A stretch of DNA of 64,000 bases from DATNPX01 sp036702975. Lineage in GTDB: Bacteria; Cyanobacteriota; Vampirovibrionia; Obscuribacterales; Obscuribacteraceae. The position numbers were made by a program, and so were the translations under genes. Of the stretch, positions 18,582-26,771 are shown piece after piece. The DNA lies in assembly GCA_036702975.1 (NCBI GenBank), contig DATNPX010000043.1:1-64000 (forward strand), written 5' to 3'. Each line of letters starts with the position of its first letter. Position 1 is the stretch's first letter. A model generated the notes under the pieces. That model saw only the letters and a program-made list of their open reading frames with translations, was not told the DNA's origin and searched no databases.

Positions 18582-19021
18582 GAACGCGTCGTACTATAAA
18601 TCGTAAATGCACCAAACATCGATGCAATGGTGCGACAATAGGTTTCGCTGTTGCCATAGTTGTATTTATAGTGATGCTAAGTTTGTTATTGTCACTGCTT
18701 CTCGTTAATTCAGGAAGCAGCATATTATTTCAAGAAAAGTTGGGGCGTATTAACCAATTGGCTTCTTCTTTTGCAGCATCACATGCTCAAGACGCCAACC
18801 TACAGTCCGAAACACAGTCATATGTTCAAGATATGATGTCTTTGATGGGTCTGAATGCGGATGGCACCATCGTTTCAATTCTCCAGACGACCACTAACAA
18901 TGTACCGGCAATAAAGGTGACGATTATCAATCGCTTCAATTTGATTGGTATGGGCGATATTTTGCCGCGCCAAGTGACCTTGATGGATTCGGAAACAGCC
19001 GCACAACAGACGTCAAACTAG
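18575..19021 (+). CDS. TadE-like pilin-type membrane protein (copy 2)
   Basis: 148 aa. I chose the ATG at 18575, which overlaps the stop of the preceding gene by seven bases and is preceded by GGAAGTGG, so translation is probably coupled. A basic N-terminus precedes one membrane helix (about 20-45). The soluble part matches copy 1: LLVNSGSSILFQEKL, INQLASSFAASHAQDANLQ and a conserved Y(V)..(I/M)M...GL. The two genes look like a tandem duplication that has since diverged and may form a heterodimer. Confidence 0.65.
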   Translation: MVRTRRTINRKCTKHRCNGATIGFAVAIVVFIVMLSLLLSLLLVNSGSSILFQEKLGRINQLASSFAASHAQDANLQSETQSYVQDMMSLMGLNADGTIVSILQTTTNNVPAIKVTIINRFNLIGMGDILPRQVTLMDSETAAQQTSN

Positions 19022-19055
19022 TAACCACCACTCAATGTTGTCGGCGGAATGCTTT

Positions 19056-19931
19056 CTAAGCAGCGCTTGGTGAACTTCTACGTTCCTTGCTCTTCCCTAT
19101 ATTCTTTATAGATGCAGCCCTCTCATTGCACACTTTTTTCTCGGCTAAGCCATTCTCTAAAACAGTGCGGACATCGCACAGAAACGCCGCTGCCGGAGCC
19201 CCGTCAATCACAATGTGATCGAAGAATAGCGACAGGCTCATCATTGGCCGAACGCAGATCTTGCCATCACGCACAACGACGCGATCTTGCACTTCTCCGA
19301 TGCCAAAGGTGGAAGTACAAACGGTCGGACCGAACAGCTCCTCAATGCCGAATTTACCCAGGCTTGTTAGCCCGAATGTGGCTGGCATAAAGCGCAGTCG
19401 AACTGGGGGGAACCATGCGCCTGCGAGCAGAATCAGTTGGCGCGCGAGCTTCGGCAGCCGGGTAAAACGCAGCTGCTCTCGCAGAACCGGGTGCTCACTG
19501 ATCGGTAATTGAACGTATTGCTTAAGCTCCGCCATTATCTCGCCCAACGATTTAGTTTCAGGAGAGGCGATAGTACCGAAAAATACTGCTGGTTCACCAT
19601 AGACATCACGCTCTACGGTAAACCCGGCGACAATCTTCTCGGGGGTTACCAGTCGTAGGAAAGGAAGACTGTACGCTTTTGACCTAGGATGTTTTCGTTG
19701 AGCTAAAGCGACCGCTTTGAGCAAAATAGCTGTTTCAGTCAGCTCTTGCCCTCGTGCTTCAAACTCTCTCTTCATTTCTCGACAAGCAGACATATCAACA
19801 TCGATGAAGAGTGTTGCTGGAACAGCCCGCTCGCCGAACAGATCCAAAACATCGAGCACGTTCCGGCGAGCGCTCGCCGTTGTCGCTGATATGTAAGTTT
19901 GTTTCGATCCACTTATGTTTATGTCGTTCAT
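19056..19931 (-). CDS. stand-alone 2-oxoacid dehydrogenase E2-like acyltransferase
   Basis: 291 aa from ATG 19931 (a TTG eight codons upstream is less likely). The protein is the catalytic domain of dihydrolipoamide acyltransferases with the active site FFDHIVIDGAPAAAFL: His239 and Asp243 form the HxxxDG motif shared with chloramphenicol acetyltransferase. It has no lipoyl domain, no subunit-binding domain and no E1 or E3 neighbour. It therefore cannot work as a normal E2 core and may be an acyltransferase with another acceptor. A Lys/Arg/Ser-rich tail closes the protein. Similar short E2-like proteins exist in several phyla with unknown roles. Confidence 0.78.
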   Translation of the reverse strand: MNDINISGSKQTYISATTASARRNVLDVLDLFGERAVPATLFIDVDMSACREMKREFEARGQELTETAILLKAVALAQRKHPRSKAYSLPFLRLVTPEKIVAGFTVERDVYGEPAVFFGTIASPETKSLGEIMAELKQYVQLPISEHPVLREQLRFTRLPKLARQLILLAGAWFPPVRLRFMPATFGLTSLGKFGIEELFGPTVCTSTFGIGEVQDRVVVRDGKICVRPMMSLSLFFDHIVIDGAPAAAFLCDVRTVLENGLAEKKVCNERAASIKNIGKSKERRSSPSAA

Positions 19932-20334
19932 GACTATTCCGCGTTCTAATAGCAAGACTGATTTCTTGATTTATTTGACTCGGAATAAATTGTTGAGGTT
20001 CCCGAAAGGGGTTCATCGATGCTGAAGAGCGTTCAGCCAAGCAACCAGCTCATTTTGGGCTGATACGCTTCCCGTTGTGCTTGTTAGCGAGTTGTGCTTG
20101 ACCGGGGTATTCTGCTTTCTGGAAGACTTGATCTGTGTGTTTCTCTGGCATGATTTTTGTTTCTCCGCTTAAATGGTAAGTCGGCTGGGGTGCCGCGTTG
20201 TTCATGTGGGCATATTAAGCACTGAACATTTCAAGGAGATTAAACAAAGCAATGATTTTCAGCCAGCCGGCAGAGGCGGCAAATTGACCGGGCTATAATT
20301 TTGAAGCTTCGATCAGGTTTGGTGATAGCGGACG
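19932..20334. other. intergenic region with possible promoter
   Basis: 403 bp without a convincing gene. A TATAAT at 20294-20299 lies 36 bp before the ATG of the next gene and may be its -10 box, but no good -35 is seen. An 11-codon frame after AAGGAG at about 20235 (ATG at 20251) is too short to judge. Confidence 0.35.
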
Positions 20335-20931
20335 ATGGGACCCTGGATTTACTTCGACATCTTTGTGATACTGCTGGTGGTGGTGGTCCTGTTTTTTGCT
20401 GCCAAATCCGCAGCTTTGCTTTCGGCGAAACATTTGAGTGAAATCTCAAATGGTTTGGCCGGGTTGAAGGTCGCGGCTCTAAAAGCGATATTGAGACCTG
20501 GTGAGCTTTACGAGAAAGACCTGTATTCCACACAGATCGATCAACAGACTTTTGTGACCTCAATCGGACTGGGATTCATGTACACGATTTCGAAGCAAGA
20601 CAATCTCTACCTGCATCACATCTCAGTCTCGCTGCGCTCGGGCGCTCTTGCGCACAGTTCAGCTATGACGATTGCTGCCTGGCTTGCTTATTTTCTCGAT
20701 ATTCCAGCCGATAAGATTTCAGTGCCTCCTGAAATTTCCACTACCCCGGGCGATGTATGGCACGTCACTTTCGAATTGTCGGAGGCGGAAGAAAAACGCT
20801 TCGAAGCGAGTCGACCGCGCATTTTGCCGTCGTCTAAGATTACACGCGCCGTTTGGCAGGAGATAAATCCTGGGCGAGAAAAGATTTTTGAGCGTTCACT
20901 ACCAGGCTCAAGGCCGCGTGGTAGCTCTTGA
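20335..20931 (+). CDS. single-pass membrane protein of unknown function
   Basis: 198 aa. One N-terminal helix (about 5-30) is followed by a soluble domain of about 150 residues with a mixed alpha/beta pattern and a Pro/Arg/Ser-rich end. It has no Cys and no recognisable motif. Its stop faces the DoxX gene, 24 bp away. I do not recognise the family. Confidence 0.6.
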   Translation: MGPWIYFDIFVILLVVVVLFFAAKSAALLSAKHLSEISNGLAGLKVAALKAILRPGELYEKDLYSTQIDQQTFVTSIGLGFMYTISKQDNLYLHHISVSLRSGALAHSSAMTIAAWLAYFLDIPADKISVPPEISTTPGDVWHVTFELSEAEEKRFEASRPRILPSSKITRAVWQEINPGREKIFERSLPGSRPRGSS

Positions 20932-20954
20932 TAGAGTTTGTGAGCAATTCTTGC

Positions 20955-21449
20955 TTATTTCACAACGTACTTTTTAAACACTGTTCGGGCTAAGATGGCG
21001 TCGACTGAGAAGAGTCCAGGGCCAAACGCCAGTACCAGAGCCGATGTTAGCAAAAAGAAGAACGGGTCTGCTTGCAGAAACTTGGTCGGGTCTTGCAAAA
21101 TATTGAAAACAGTAGCCCTGTCGTCTTCGACCGACATATAAGCGACAATCATGTTTACCGTCAGCATCAGGGCCACTGGTCTGGATGCCAGTCCGGCGAG
21201 AAGCAAGGCTCCGCCTATTGTTTCAACGCCACCGACGAACCAGGCGTTGGCGTCGGGGAAAGGAATGTTCAAACTCGTGAAAAATTCAACGACTTTTGCG
21301 TGATTTTGGAGCTTCCCTTGACCAGTTGTGAAAAACTGATAGCCCCACTCGAGTCTGAACAATAGCAAAAGGATTGGTTGCAGCCAGTTTGCTGAATTGA
21401 TCAAATAGAAGTACAGTTTGGCTAAAAAGTCCAAGCTCTCTCCCTGCAC
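20955..21449 (-). CDS. DoxX-family membrane protein
   Basis: 164 aa with four hydrophobic segments (about 20-38, 65-85, 90-105, 128-148). The DoxX/TQO-small-subunit pattern is present: LLLFRLEWGYQFFTTGQGKL near the N-terminus, then FVGGVETIGGALLLAGLASR. Members are often linked to redox stress or to thiosulfate:quinone reductase, but no such partner lies here. The GTG at 21449 has no clear ribosome site. It is followed on the same strand by nothing related; the upstream gene is the pseudo-trypsin protein, whose stop is 15 bp away. Confidence 0.82.
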   Translation of the reverse strand: MQGESLDFLAKLYFYLINSANWLQPILLLLFRLEWGYQFFTTGQGKLQNHAKVVEFFTSLNIPFPDANAWFVGGVETIGGALLLAGLASRPVALMLTVNMIVAYMSVEDDRATVFNILQDPTKFLQADPFFFLLTSALVLAFGPGLFSVDAILARTVFKKYVVK

Positions 21450-21463
21450 CGCCGACGGTGCTA

Positions 21464-23989
21464 TTAGTGATTAAAGGTCACCGATGTTAAAAAGATCTGG
21501 TTGTCCGCGCTTGATTTGTCGGGAGTAGCAGATGGCATGATTTGCCTTTCGAAGACTACCACGCCTGTTTTGCTTTTGCTCAACTTTAATGCTTCGTTGC
21601 CTTTTTTAAATACTTCATCAATTGTGTTTGCGTCTAGCCATGGTAACTCGCCGCGACTTGCAACCACCAGAAATTCATCGGCTCCAGGTGGTCCTGATAT
21701 CGTACTGCCGTTAAGAGACGGACCCTTGTCCGTCGTGATCTCGGTCATTGCAGGATAAGTAGTGTGGTCGCCGGCTGCTAAGGTGTCTTTGTCTAGCTTG
21801 ATACGAGAAGCTCCGCCGGAAGAGCCCTTGTAAAGTAAGTGAATGTAGCAGGCTTTGTTCGCTTTGCAGTAAAAATGAATCAAGCGCCCGGCGGGCAAAG
21901 TTACGTTGTTTGGCTGCGCTTCCCATTTTGCCTGAGCTGCCTGCCCCGGAGCATTCACTTGCACGCCGACTTTAATCAAAGCTTCCACCCAACCTGGGTT
22001 TGGAATTGACATCATCTCAACATTCTGAAAATTGGGGCTCGGAAGCTGAACCCAAGCATACGCGGCTGATGCGGCGACAATGACTGCGATCCCCGCGGCA
22101 ATTGGCATCGCTAAGTCAAACTTGACACGCTTTTCAGGTTGTTTGAATTGCGGCACGAACTCATTTAAGCAACGCATACATCTACGAGCCGAACTGAAAG
22201 TACGTTCGCCGCATATGTTGCATTTTAGTGACGCTATTTCTCGACATCCGGGCAGTCCCTTGCCATTTTTTTCGGACTCACCGCTGGACTTGGCTGCAGC
22301 AACGCTTCCGCTTGCAGGAGATGCATTCTTGCCAGAACTCGCCGATTGTGCGGCGACCGAATTTGGCGTGGGCTCTGGCGTACTTAAAGCTGGTTGATTG
22401 CCGGTGGTTGTTTGCTTCGCCATTGCCGGCTGGTTTCCGGTGCTAGTCGGCTTCTGCAACGCTGGCTGATTGCCTGTATTAGTTGGTTTAGCTACGGCTT
22501 GGAAATTACCGGTGGAGTTTGGCCCTTTGACAGCAGCAACTGCCGCATTTGCCTCAGCTATCGATGTCGACGTGGGAGCCGTCATCGGCACAGACGGCGG
22601 AATGATTGTCCCGGGAATCGTCAGCAGGATCTGGGCGATCGAGTCGCACCAAAGCATTTGCTGTAGCACTCCAAATGGACTGTCTAGCGCGCTCGATGTC
22701 GGAACCAGACCACAGTGCATGCCGATGACGAGATCGTCTTTAATTAGCGGCGAACCGCTTGACCAGGGCAGAAGTGGAATATCGTGCAAAAGGTGCTCTG
22801 CGTCGTAAGGATCGATTGCACCGAGCAGCGACCCCACTTTGACGCGAGCCTTTGAAGTGATTGGGTCGATACTGATACTGCTTATGGTGTCAAAGGCGTT
22901 GAGCTGCAATTGGACACCGAGCGGCAGTGGTGCGCCACTCATAAATGCCGGAGCATAGCCTTCATCAATGGCGGCCGGTGGAATTGCGAACTCCATTGTT
23001 CCAGCAAGCGGCACTCTCATGCATTGATTCGCTCTATACATTTCCACCAGTGCTGTGAAAATGGTGTAATCATCGAGTGGTACCAGATTCCACAACTGAT
23101 CGGCTGGGGTTGTACCATCCAACGCGCGCCAAATCATTTCAGCGGCTTGCCGGTTGGCCGGTGTGACTCCATCCAGATACAACTGCTTGTAGGCGCGCAC
23201 CAAGTAATAGTCATTGATGCGCAGCTGCTCTCTCAGCGTTTTGTTTTCGTCCATGCGGCGCATGGCTTCGATGAGAATAGTGTCGGTGGAACGCCCAATA
23301 CTTTGTGCCGGCATCCATGATGGTGGTTTGCATGCTCTGAAGACAAATTTGCCAGTTATTCGTTTTTCGACGATCTGAAAGATCGCCATCTCGTTCATCA
23401 AGGTGCGATATTTCGCCGACATGATGCGCCCGTCCTGGCAATATACCTGCGCTAACGGACGATGCAGTTCGTCGCAAAGGTAGAGAATGCCTTGTTTCTT
23501 TGCATTGTTCAATGTCTGCAAAACAAGTGGCAACTCGATTTCGGAAAGCGATCCTCTAAACCCTTCCTCGGTTAAATTGAGTGGGAAACGCAGGCTTTTG
23601 CTAACTTCTTCTATCTTTGCCTCTGGCATCGGAGCAGACTTTTCGCCCAACTCTAAGATGCAGCAGTTGTGCTTTTGGAGAGCGGCTTCCGGACCGTTGC
23701 CCAGCGTTCCATGGAAGAGAGTTTTGCGCTTGAGTGAGCGGTCGAATTGGGGATGGAAGTGAATGTTAGTAACACCGAATTCGCGTTCAGCATATGGAAA
23801 TACAAGACGCAAAGCCTCGGGAGTGCTGGCGAAAGGCGAAATTAGTGAAGCAAGAGATGCAGTTTTCTTTTCCGCTACCAAAAAAGTGCTGCACAAAGGC
23901 TCGGTGCTAGTTGAAGTCTGATCGTAGATCAAACCTATAGACCGGCAAAAGGAACCTAGATTCGCTGAGTTATTATGCAGCCCCGACAA
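21464..23989 (-). CDS. pseudo-trypsin with inserted PATAN domain, zinc ribbon, TM helix and DUF4384-like domain
   Basis: 841 aa. Residues 30-115 and 355-455 align with the two halves of the trypsin-like domain of the neighbour at 25197-26567 (shared HPxF, HLLHD and a Ser-Gly-x-x-L end), but the triad is lost: His is Ser48, Asp is Asn108, and GDSG is WSSG although Ser411 remains. Between the halves lies a PATAN/DUF4388 domain (about 140-220, GSLSEIELPLVLQTLNN...GILYL) and a helical stretch. Then follow four 12-residue repeats with TGN(Q/F)(P/Q)A (491-538), a zinc ribbon (Cys590, 593, 604, 607), a membrane helix (about 625-647) and a DUF4384-like domain (about 690-790). By helix orientation the pseudoprotease and PATAN should be cytosolic and DUF4384 outside. 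A scaffold or sensor role is inferred. Confidence 0.75.
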   Translation of the reverse strand: MSGLHNNSANLGSFCRSIGLIYDQTSTSTEPLCSTFLVAEKKTASLASLISPFASTPEALRLVFPYAEREFGVTNIHFHPQFDRSLKRKTLFHGTLGNGPEAALQKHNCCILELGEKSAPMPEAKIEEVSKSLRFPLNLTEEGFRGSLSEIELPLVLQTLNNAKKQGILYLCDELHRPLAQVYCQDGRIMSAKYRTLMNEMAIFQIVEKRITGKFVFRACKPPSWMPAQSIGRSTDTILIEAMRRMDENKTLREQLRINDYYLVRAYKQLYLDGVTPANRQAAEMIWRALDGTTPADQLWNLVPLDDYTIFTALVEMYRANQCMRVPLAGTMEFAIPPAAIDEGYAPAFMSGAPLPLGVQLQLNAFDTISSISIDPITSKARVKVGSLLGAIDPYDAEHLLHDIPLLPWSSGSPLIKDDLVIGMHCGLVPTSSALDSPFGVLQQMLWCDSIAQILLTIPGTIIPPSVPMTAPTSTSIAEANAAVAAVKGPNSTGNFQAVAKPTNTGNQPALQKPTSTGNQPAMAKQTTTGNQPALSTPEPTPNSVAAQSASSGKNASPASGSVAAAKSSGESEKNGKGLPGCREIASLKCNICGERTFSSARRCMRCLNEFVPQFKQPEKRVKFDLAMPIAAGIAVIVAASAAYAWVQLPSPNFQNVEMMSIPNPGWVEALIKVGVQVNAPGQAAQAKWEAQPNNVTLPAGRLIHFYCKANKACYIHLLYKGSSGGASRIKLDKDTLAAGDHTTYPAMTEITTDKGPSLNGSTISGPPGADEFLVVASRGELPWLDANTIDEVFKKGNEALKLSKSKTGVVVFERQIMPSATPDKSSADNQIFLTSVTFNH

Positions 23990-24017
23990 GTCGTATCCTC
24001 TTTACTCTTCTACTCTT

Positions 24018-25034
24018 TTACTCTTTCAGGTGTTCGAGCGAGATGTCGGCCGAGAGCACGGCGTTTGGATCTTTGAAAACTACCGTGACCAGTCCTGAAT
24101 TTGATCCGCTATCTGAGTCGCGATGCACGACTTGCGAGCTGTCATCTGTTTTCATCGAGACATGCAACGGGTGTGCATTGTCTTTGTCTTTAGCTGACGA
24201 AGAGGCGATTGCGTGACGGGGATTTTTCATCTTTTTGGTTGTCGTCGATTGCGAGCCTGTGCTGCCCTCGTCTTTTGCTGAACCGCTATTTGTGCCGCTC
24301 GAAGACGCATTGCCAGAAGAGTTTTTGCCAGTCTTCTTGCTCGACTCAGAAGATGTTGGAACCGACGCCGGAGCAGGAGTCTTTGTGGCAATTTTGGAGG
24401 TTGATGGGTTTTGCTTTGCCGCAGTTGGATTCTTCGCCGCTTCAGAAGATGCTGATGCCGCGGCTGGTGGCAAGTATGCTACATACACTTGTGTTGGTAC
24501 CAGGTCTTTGCTGCCGCAAGAAGCCATTGCTACAAGTGGTGCAGACTCGTGGCTGCCGCCGTTTAAATAGGAGTCGGTGTCGATCGGTTTTCGCGATACG
24601 ACCAGCGTTAGTTTCTCTGTGCCTGGAACATCGTCAAACCCGAGCATTCCATCGTTTGGTAAAACAATCTCTTTGCCGCGCGTGATTTTGTTGTCTTCGT
24701 TTCTGTCTTTTTCTGGGAAGAGCACCGCTTGTTCACCGCGACTGCCGCTCTTCAACATGATGTAGGCGTAACCGTCGATATTGGGGCGCAAGTGGAAGCG
24801 AATTCTGTCACCTGTGCGAAAAGTAGTTTTATTGGTGGCATGAATCGTCTGACCGTTGTGGTGCAGCTCGATCCAATACTGGATGCCTGTGTTCAGGTTA
24901 CTTCCCGGATGATCCAGCTGTTCGAAAAACAGTCCTTTGGCTCCCTCGGTTTCGTTCGAGTTTGCAAAAGCCGGACCGGAAAAGAGTGAAAGCGATAACG
25001 ACAGTCCTGCTACCAAAGCTGCTAACGATTTCAT
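24018..25034 (-). CDS. secreted DUF4384 protein with Ser/Lys-rich tail
   Basis: 338 aa from the ATG at 25034, chosen because AGAGGA lies seven bases upstream and the protein then starts with a clean signal peptide (1-24, ending PAFA). A longer frame to 25160 lacks these. Residues about 45-185 form the DUF4384 beta-sandwich pattern: FRTGDRIRFHLRPNIDGYAYIM, GEQAVLFPEKDR, EIVLPNDGMLGFDDVPGTEKLTLVVSR. DUF4384 is often found outside the membrane linked to caspase-like or kinase proteins. The C-terminal 140 residues are low-complexity. It sits between two genes that carry the same kind of domain behind a membrane helix. Confidence 0.8.
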   Translation of the reverse strand: MKSLAALVAGLSLSLSLFSGPAFANSNETEGAKGLFFEQLDHPGSNLNTGIQYWIELHHNGQTIHATNKTTFRTGDRIRFHLRPNIDGYAYIMLKSGSRGEQAVLFPEKDRNEDNKITRGKEIVLPNDGMLGFDDVPGTEKLTLVVSRKPIDTDSYLNGGSHESAPLVAMASCGSKDLVPTQVYVAYLPPAAASASSEAAKNPTAAKQNPSTSKIATKTPAPASVPTSSESSKKTGKNSSGNASSSGTNSGSAKDEGSTGSQSTTTKKMKNPRHAIASSSAKDKDNAHPLHVSMKTDDSSQVVHRDSDSGSNSGLVTVVFKDPNAVLSADISLEHLKE

Positions 25035-25196
25035 TTTTATGTCCTCTGAATTGGATGAGGGTGCCACTGGTGCTTTGAAAAAATTAGGGGGAGCTGGTCG
25101 AGCTTTCTTGCTTTGTTGTGTCCTGGTTTCCGTTAGCTGTGCTGCTGTTTTGGCTGACAATCTCAGTTTTATCAGATTTTTTGTTTTCGTTCGGAC

Positions 25197-26567
25197 TCAA
25201 GGGCTCCCCGCTGTCTTGTCTGAGTTACCCTGGTTTTGGGGTTGTTGAATCGAGGCCTCTGCCTTTACAGGTGTTGGTGAATCTCCTTTTCCCGAATCTG
25301 CCGTCTCTTTAACGGTTGTCCCTGAGGCTGGGGCCGTCGAGCTAACTGTGCTTTGGGGGCTTAAAAGCTGACAGAGTGCACCAGACTGTTGGGCGGTCTT
25401 CACTCTTTCCCAAAAGCTCTTGGCATCATTGACTAATGGAATTGTCTTTCCGGCAACCGGCAAGTCAGTAACGGCCAGCAACTTTTGGCTCGGCTTGACT
25501 GTAATCAGGAGCAAGTCTGCTCCGCCGCTTTGCCAGTCTTTTCGCAGGTCTTCTGGCAAGACGATCTCCAGAGCGCCTGTATCGACCTTGTCTATACGAC
25601 CATAGACGACAAATGTCTTGTCATCGCCTTTTTTAAGAACCATGTAGATGCGGCAGGGCTCGACTGGTTTCAAGTGGATGCTGCCTACGCTGTTGTCGGT
25701 CTGGCTCGCCGGGCTAAAAGATACTTGAATGGGAGCCGAGCTTTGTGTCTGGAGTTCTTTGAACTGTGACTGATAAATTGCCGCTAATGCCGTTATGGAG
25801 GCGATGAGCGTCAATGTCAGCGCCATTGCACCTATAACAACGTTTGCTGTCATTGAACGCTTGCGAACCGGTGGCGCCTGTGGCACGGTGCTGTGAATAC
25901 CTATCTCTTGGAACGCATCTACCAGCAGCGCTAAGCGGATTGAGGTAGTTGGCAAATTCAGCCCTGGCAAGCTAGCCGTGTCTCCGCAATGTATTGCTAC
26001 TACTCCCTGAACAGAGAACAACGCGGCGCCTGAGTCTCCGGGCGACAGTGCCAGATCGTGCAGTAAATGAAAATTGTCATGTTTTCGTAAACGTCCTAGA
26101 TAGTGCCCCGACTGTTGTAGGGGGTCGGGAGCTGAGGTCAAGGCACCCAAGTGCGCCGGATATCTGACCGTCCAGAGATTTTCCTGATTCTTCAAATCTT
26201 GCCCAAAACAGATGGGCAAAGCTGTCGAACCAAGCTCTGCACCGCGCAAACGCACCGATATGACAGCCGCATCAAACTTTAAGAGCTGATCATCTTGTCG
26301 TCCAAACTCCGGATGCAGGCTGATTGAATCGATTGAATATTCGGCACCTGAGGCTGGAAACTTGACAAGAAGCGAGTTGGTGTCGTTGAGGAACGGCTCG
26401 ACAACGTGTCCGCAGGTGATAAGTTTGTTTGCGCCCGCCAGCCATGCTTGTCCAACTACCGCTACCTTGCCAGCTTCGCGATGGAGAATGTGCGCGAGCG
26501 ACCCGGCATATATTTCGGGATTATCTGCTATACGGACTTGAGCGTTCGACTGGGCGGCGGGTGGCAT
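25197..26567 (-). CDS. trypsin-like serine protease with TM helix and DUF4384-like domain
   Basis: 456 aa from ATG 26567; a TTG at 26639 would add 24 residues. Unlike its paralogue at 21464 it keeps the full triad: His54 in LITCGHVV, Asp99 in KFDAAVISV and Ser179 in SPGDSGAALF. No signal peptide precedes the protease domain, so it is likely cytosolic. A membrane helix (about 240-266) then leads to an outer DUF4384-like domain (about 280-400, with SIHLKPVEPCRIYMVLKKGD and GALEIVLPEDL) and a Ser/Pro/Lys-rich tail. It is divergent from the sigma-like gene at 26772. A membrane-bound protease controlled by the outer domain or by its dead partner is a fair inference. Confidence 0.82.
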   Translation of the reverse strand: MPPAAQSNAQVRIADNPEIYAGSLAHILHREAGKVAVVGQAWLAGANKLITCGHVVEPFLNDTNSLLVKFPASGAEYSIDSISLHPEFGRQDDQLLKFDAAVISVRLRGAELGSTALPICFGQDLKNQENLWTVRYPAHLGALTSAPDPLQQSGHYLGRLRKHDNFHLLHDLALSPGDSGAALFSVQGVVAIHCGDTASLPGLNLPTTSIRLALLVDAFQEIGIHSTVPQAPPVRKRSMTANVVIGAMALTLTLIASITALAAIYQSQFKELQTQSSAPIQVSFSPASQTDNSVGSIHLKPVEPCRIYMVLKKGDDKTFVVYGRIDKVDTGALEIVLPEDLRKDWQSGGADLLLITVKPSQKLLAVTDLPVAGKTIPLVNDAKSFWERVKTAQQSGALCQLLSPQSTVSSTAPASGTTVKETADSGKGDSPTPVKAEASIQQPQNQGNSDKTAGSP

Positions 26568-26771
26568 TGAAATAAGATAGCACCCGCTAAGAGCGCTTGC
26601 GCATAATTTGTAAGGACGATAAGACCGAATTGCTAACAAGGAGTGCGGTTTCTTGTAAACTGAGTCATCTCTGGAGATTGAATCGGTTTACCAGATTTCG
26701 AACGGCGTATTGCTTAACGCAAATTGACTCGCCCGAAGTCCAACATCTGAACTGGGTGTAATACTGTCCGC

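Noticed and set aside
20251..20290. 11-codon frame after AAGGAG, possible leader peptide
   Set aside because: No codon bias for one amino acid and no attenuator hairpin; cannot be supported.
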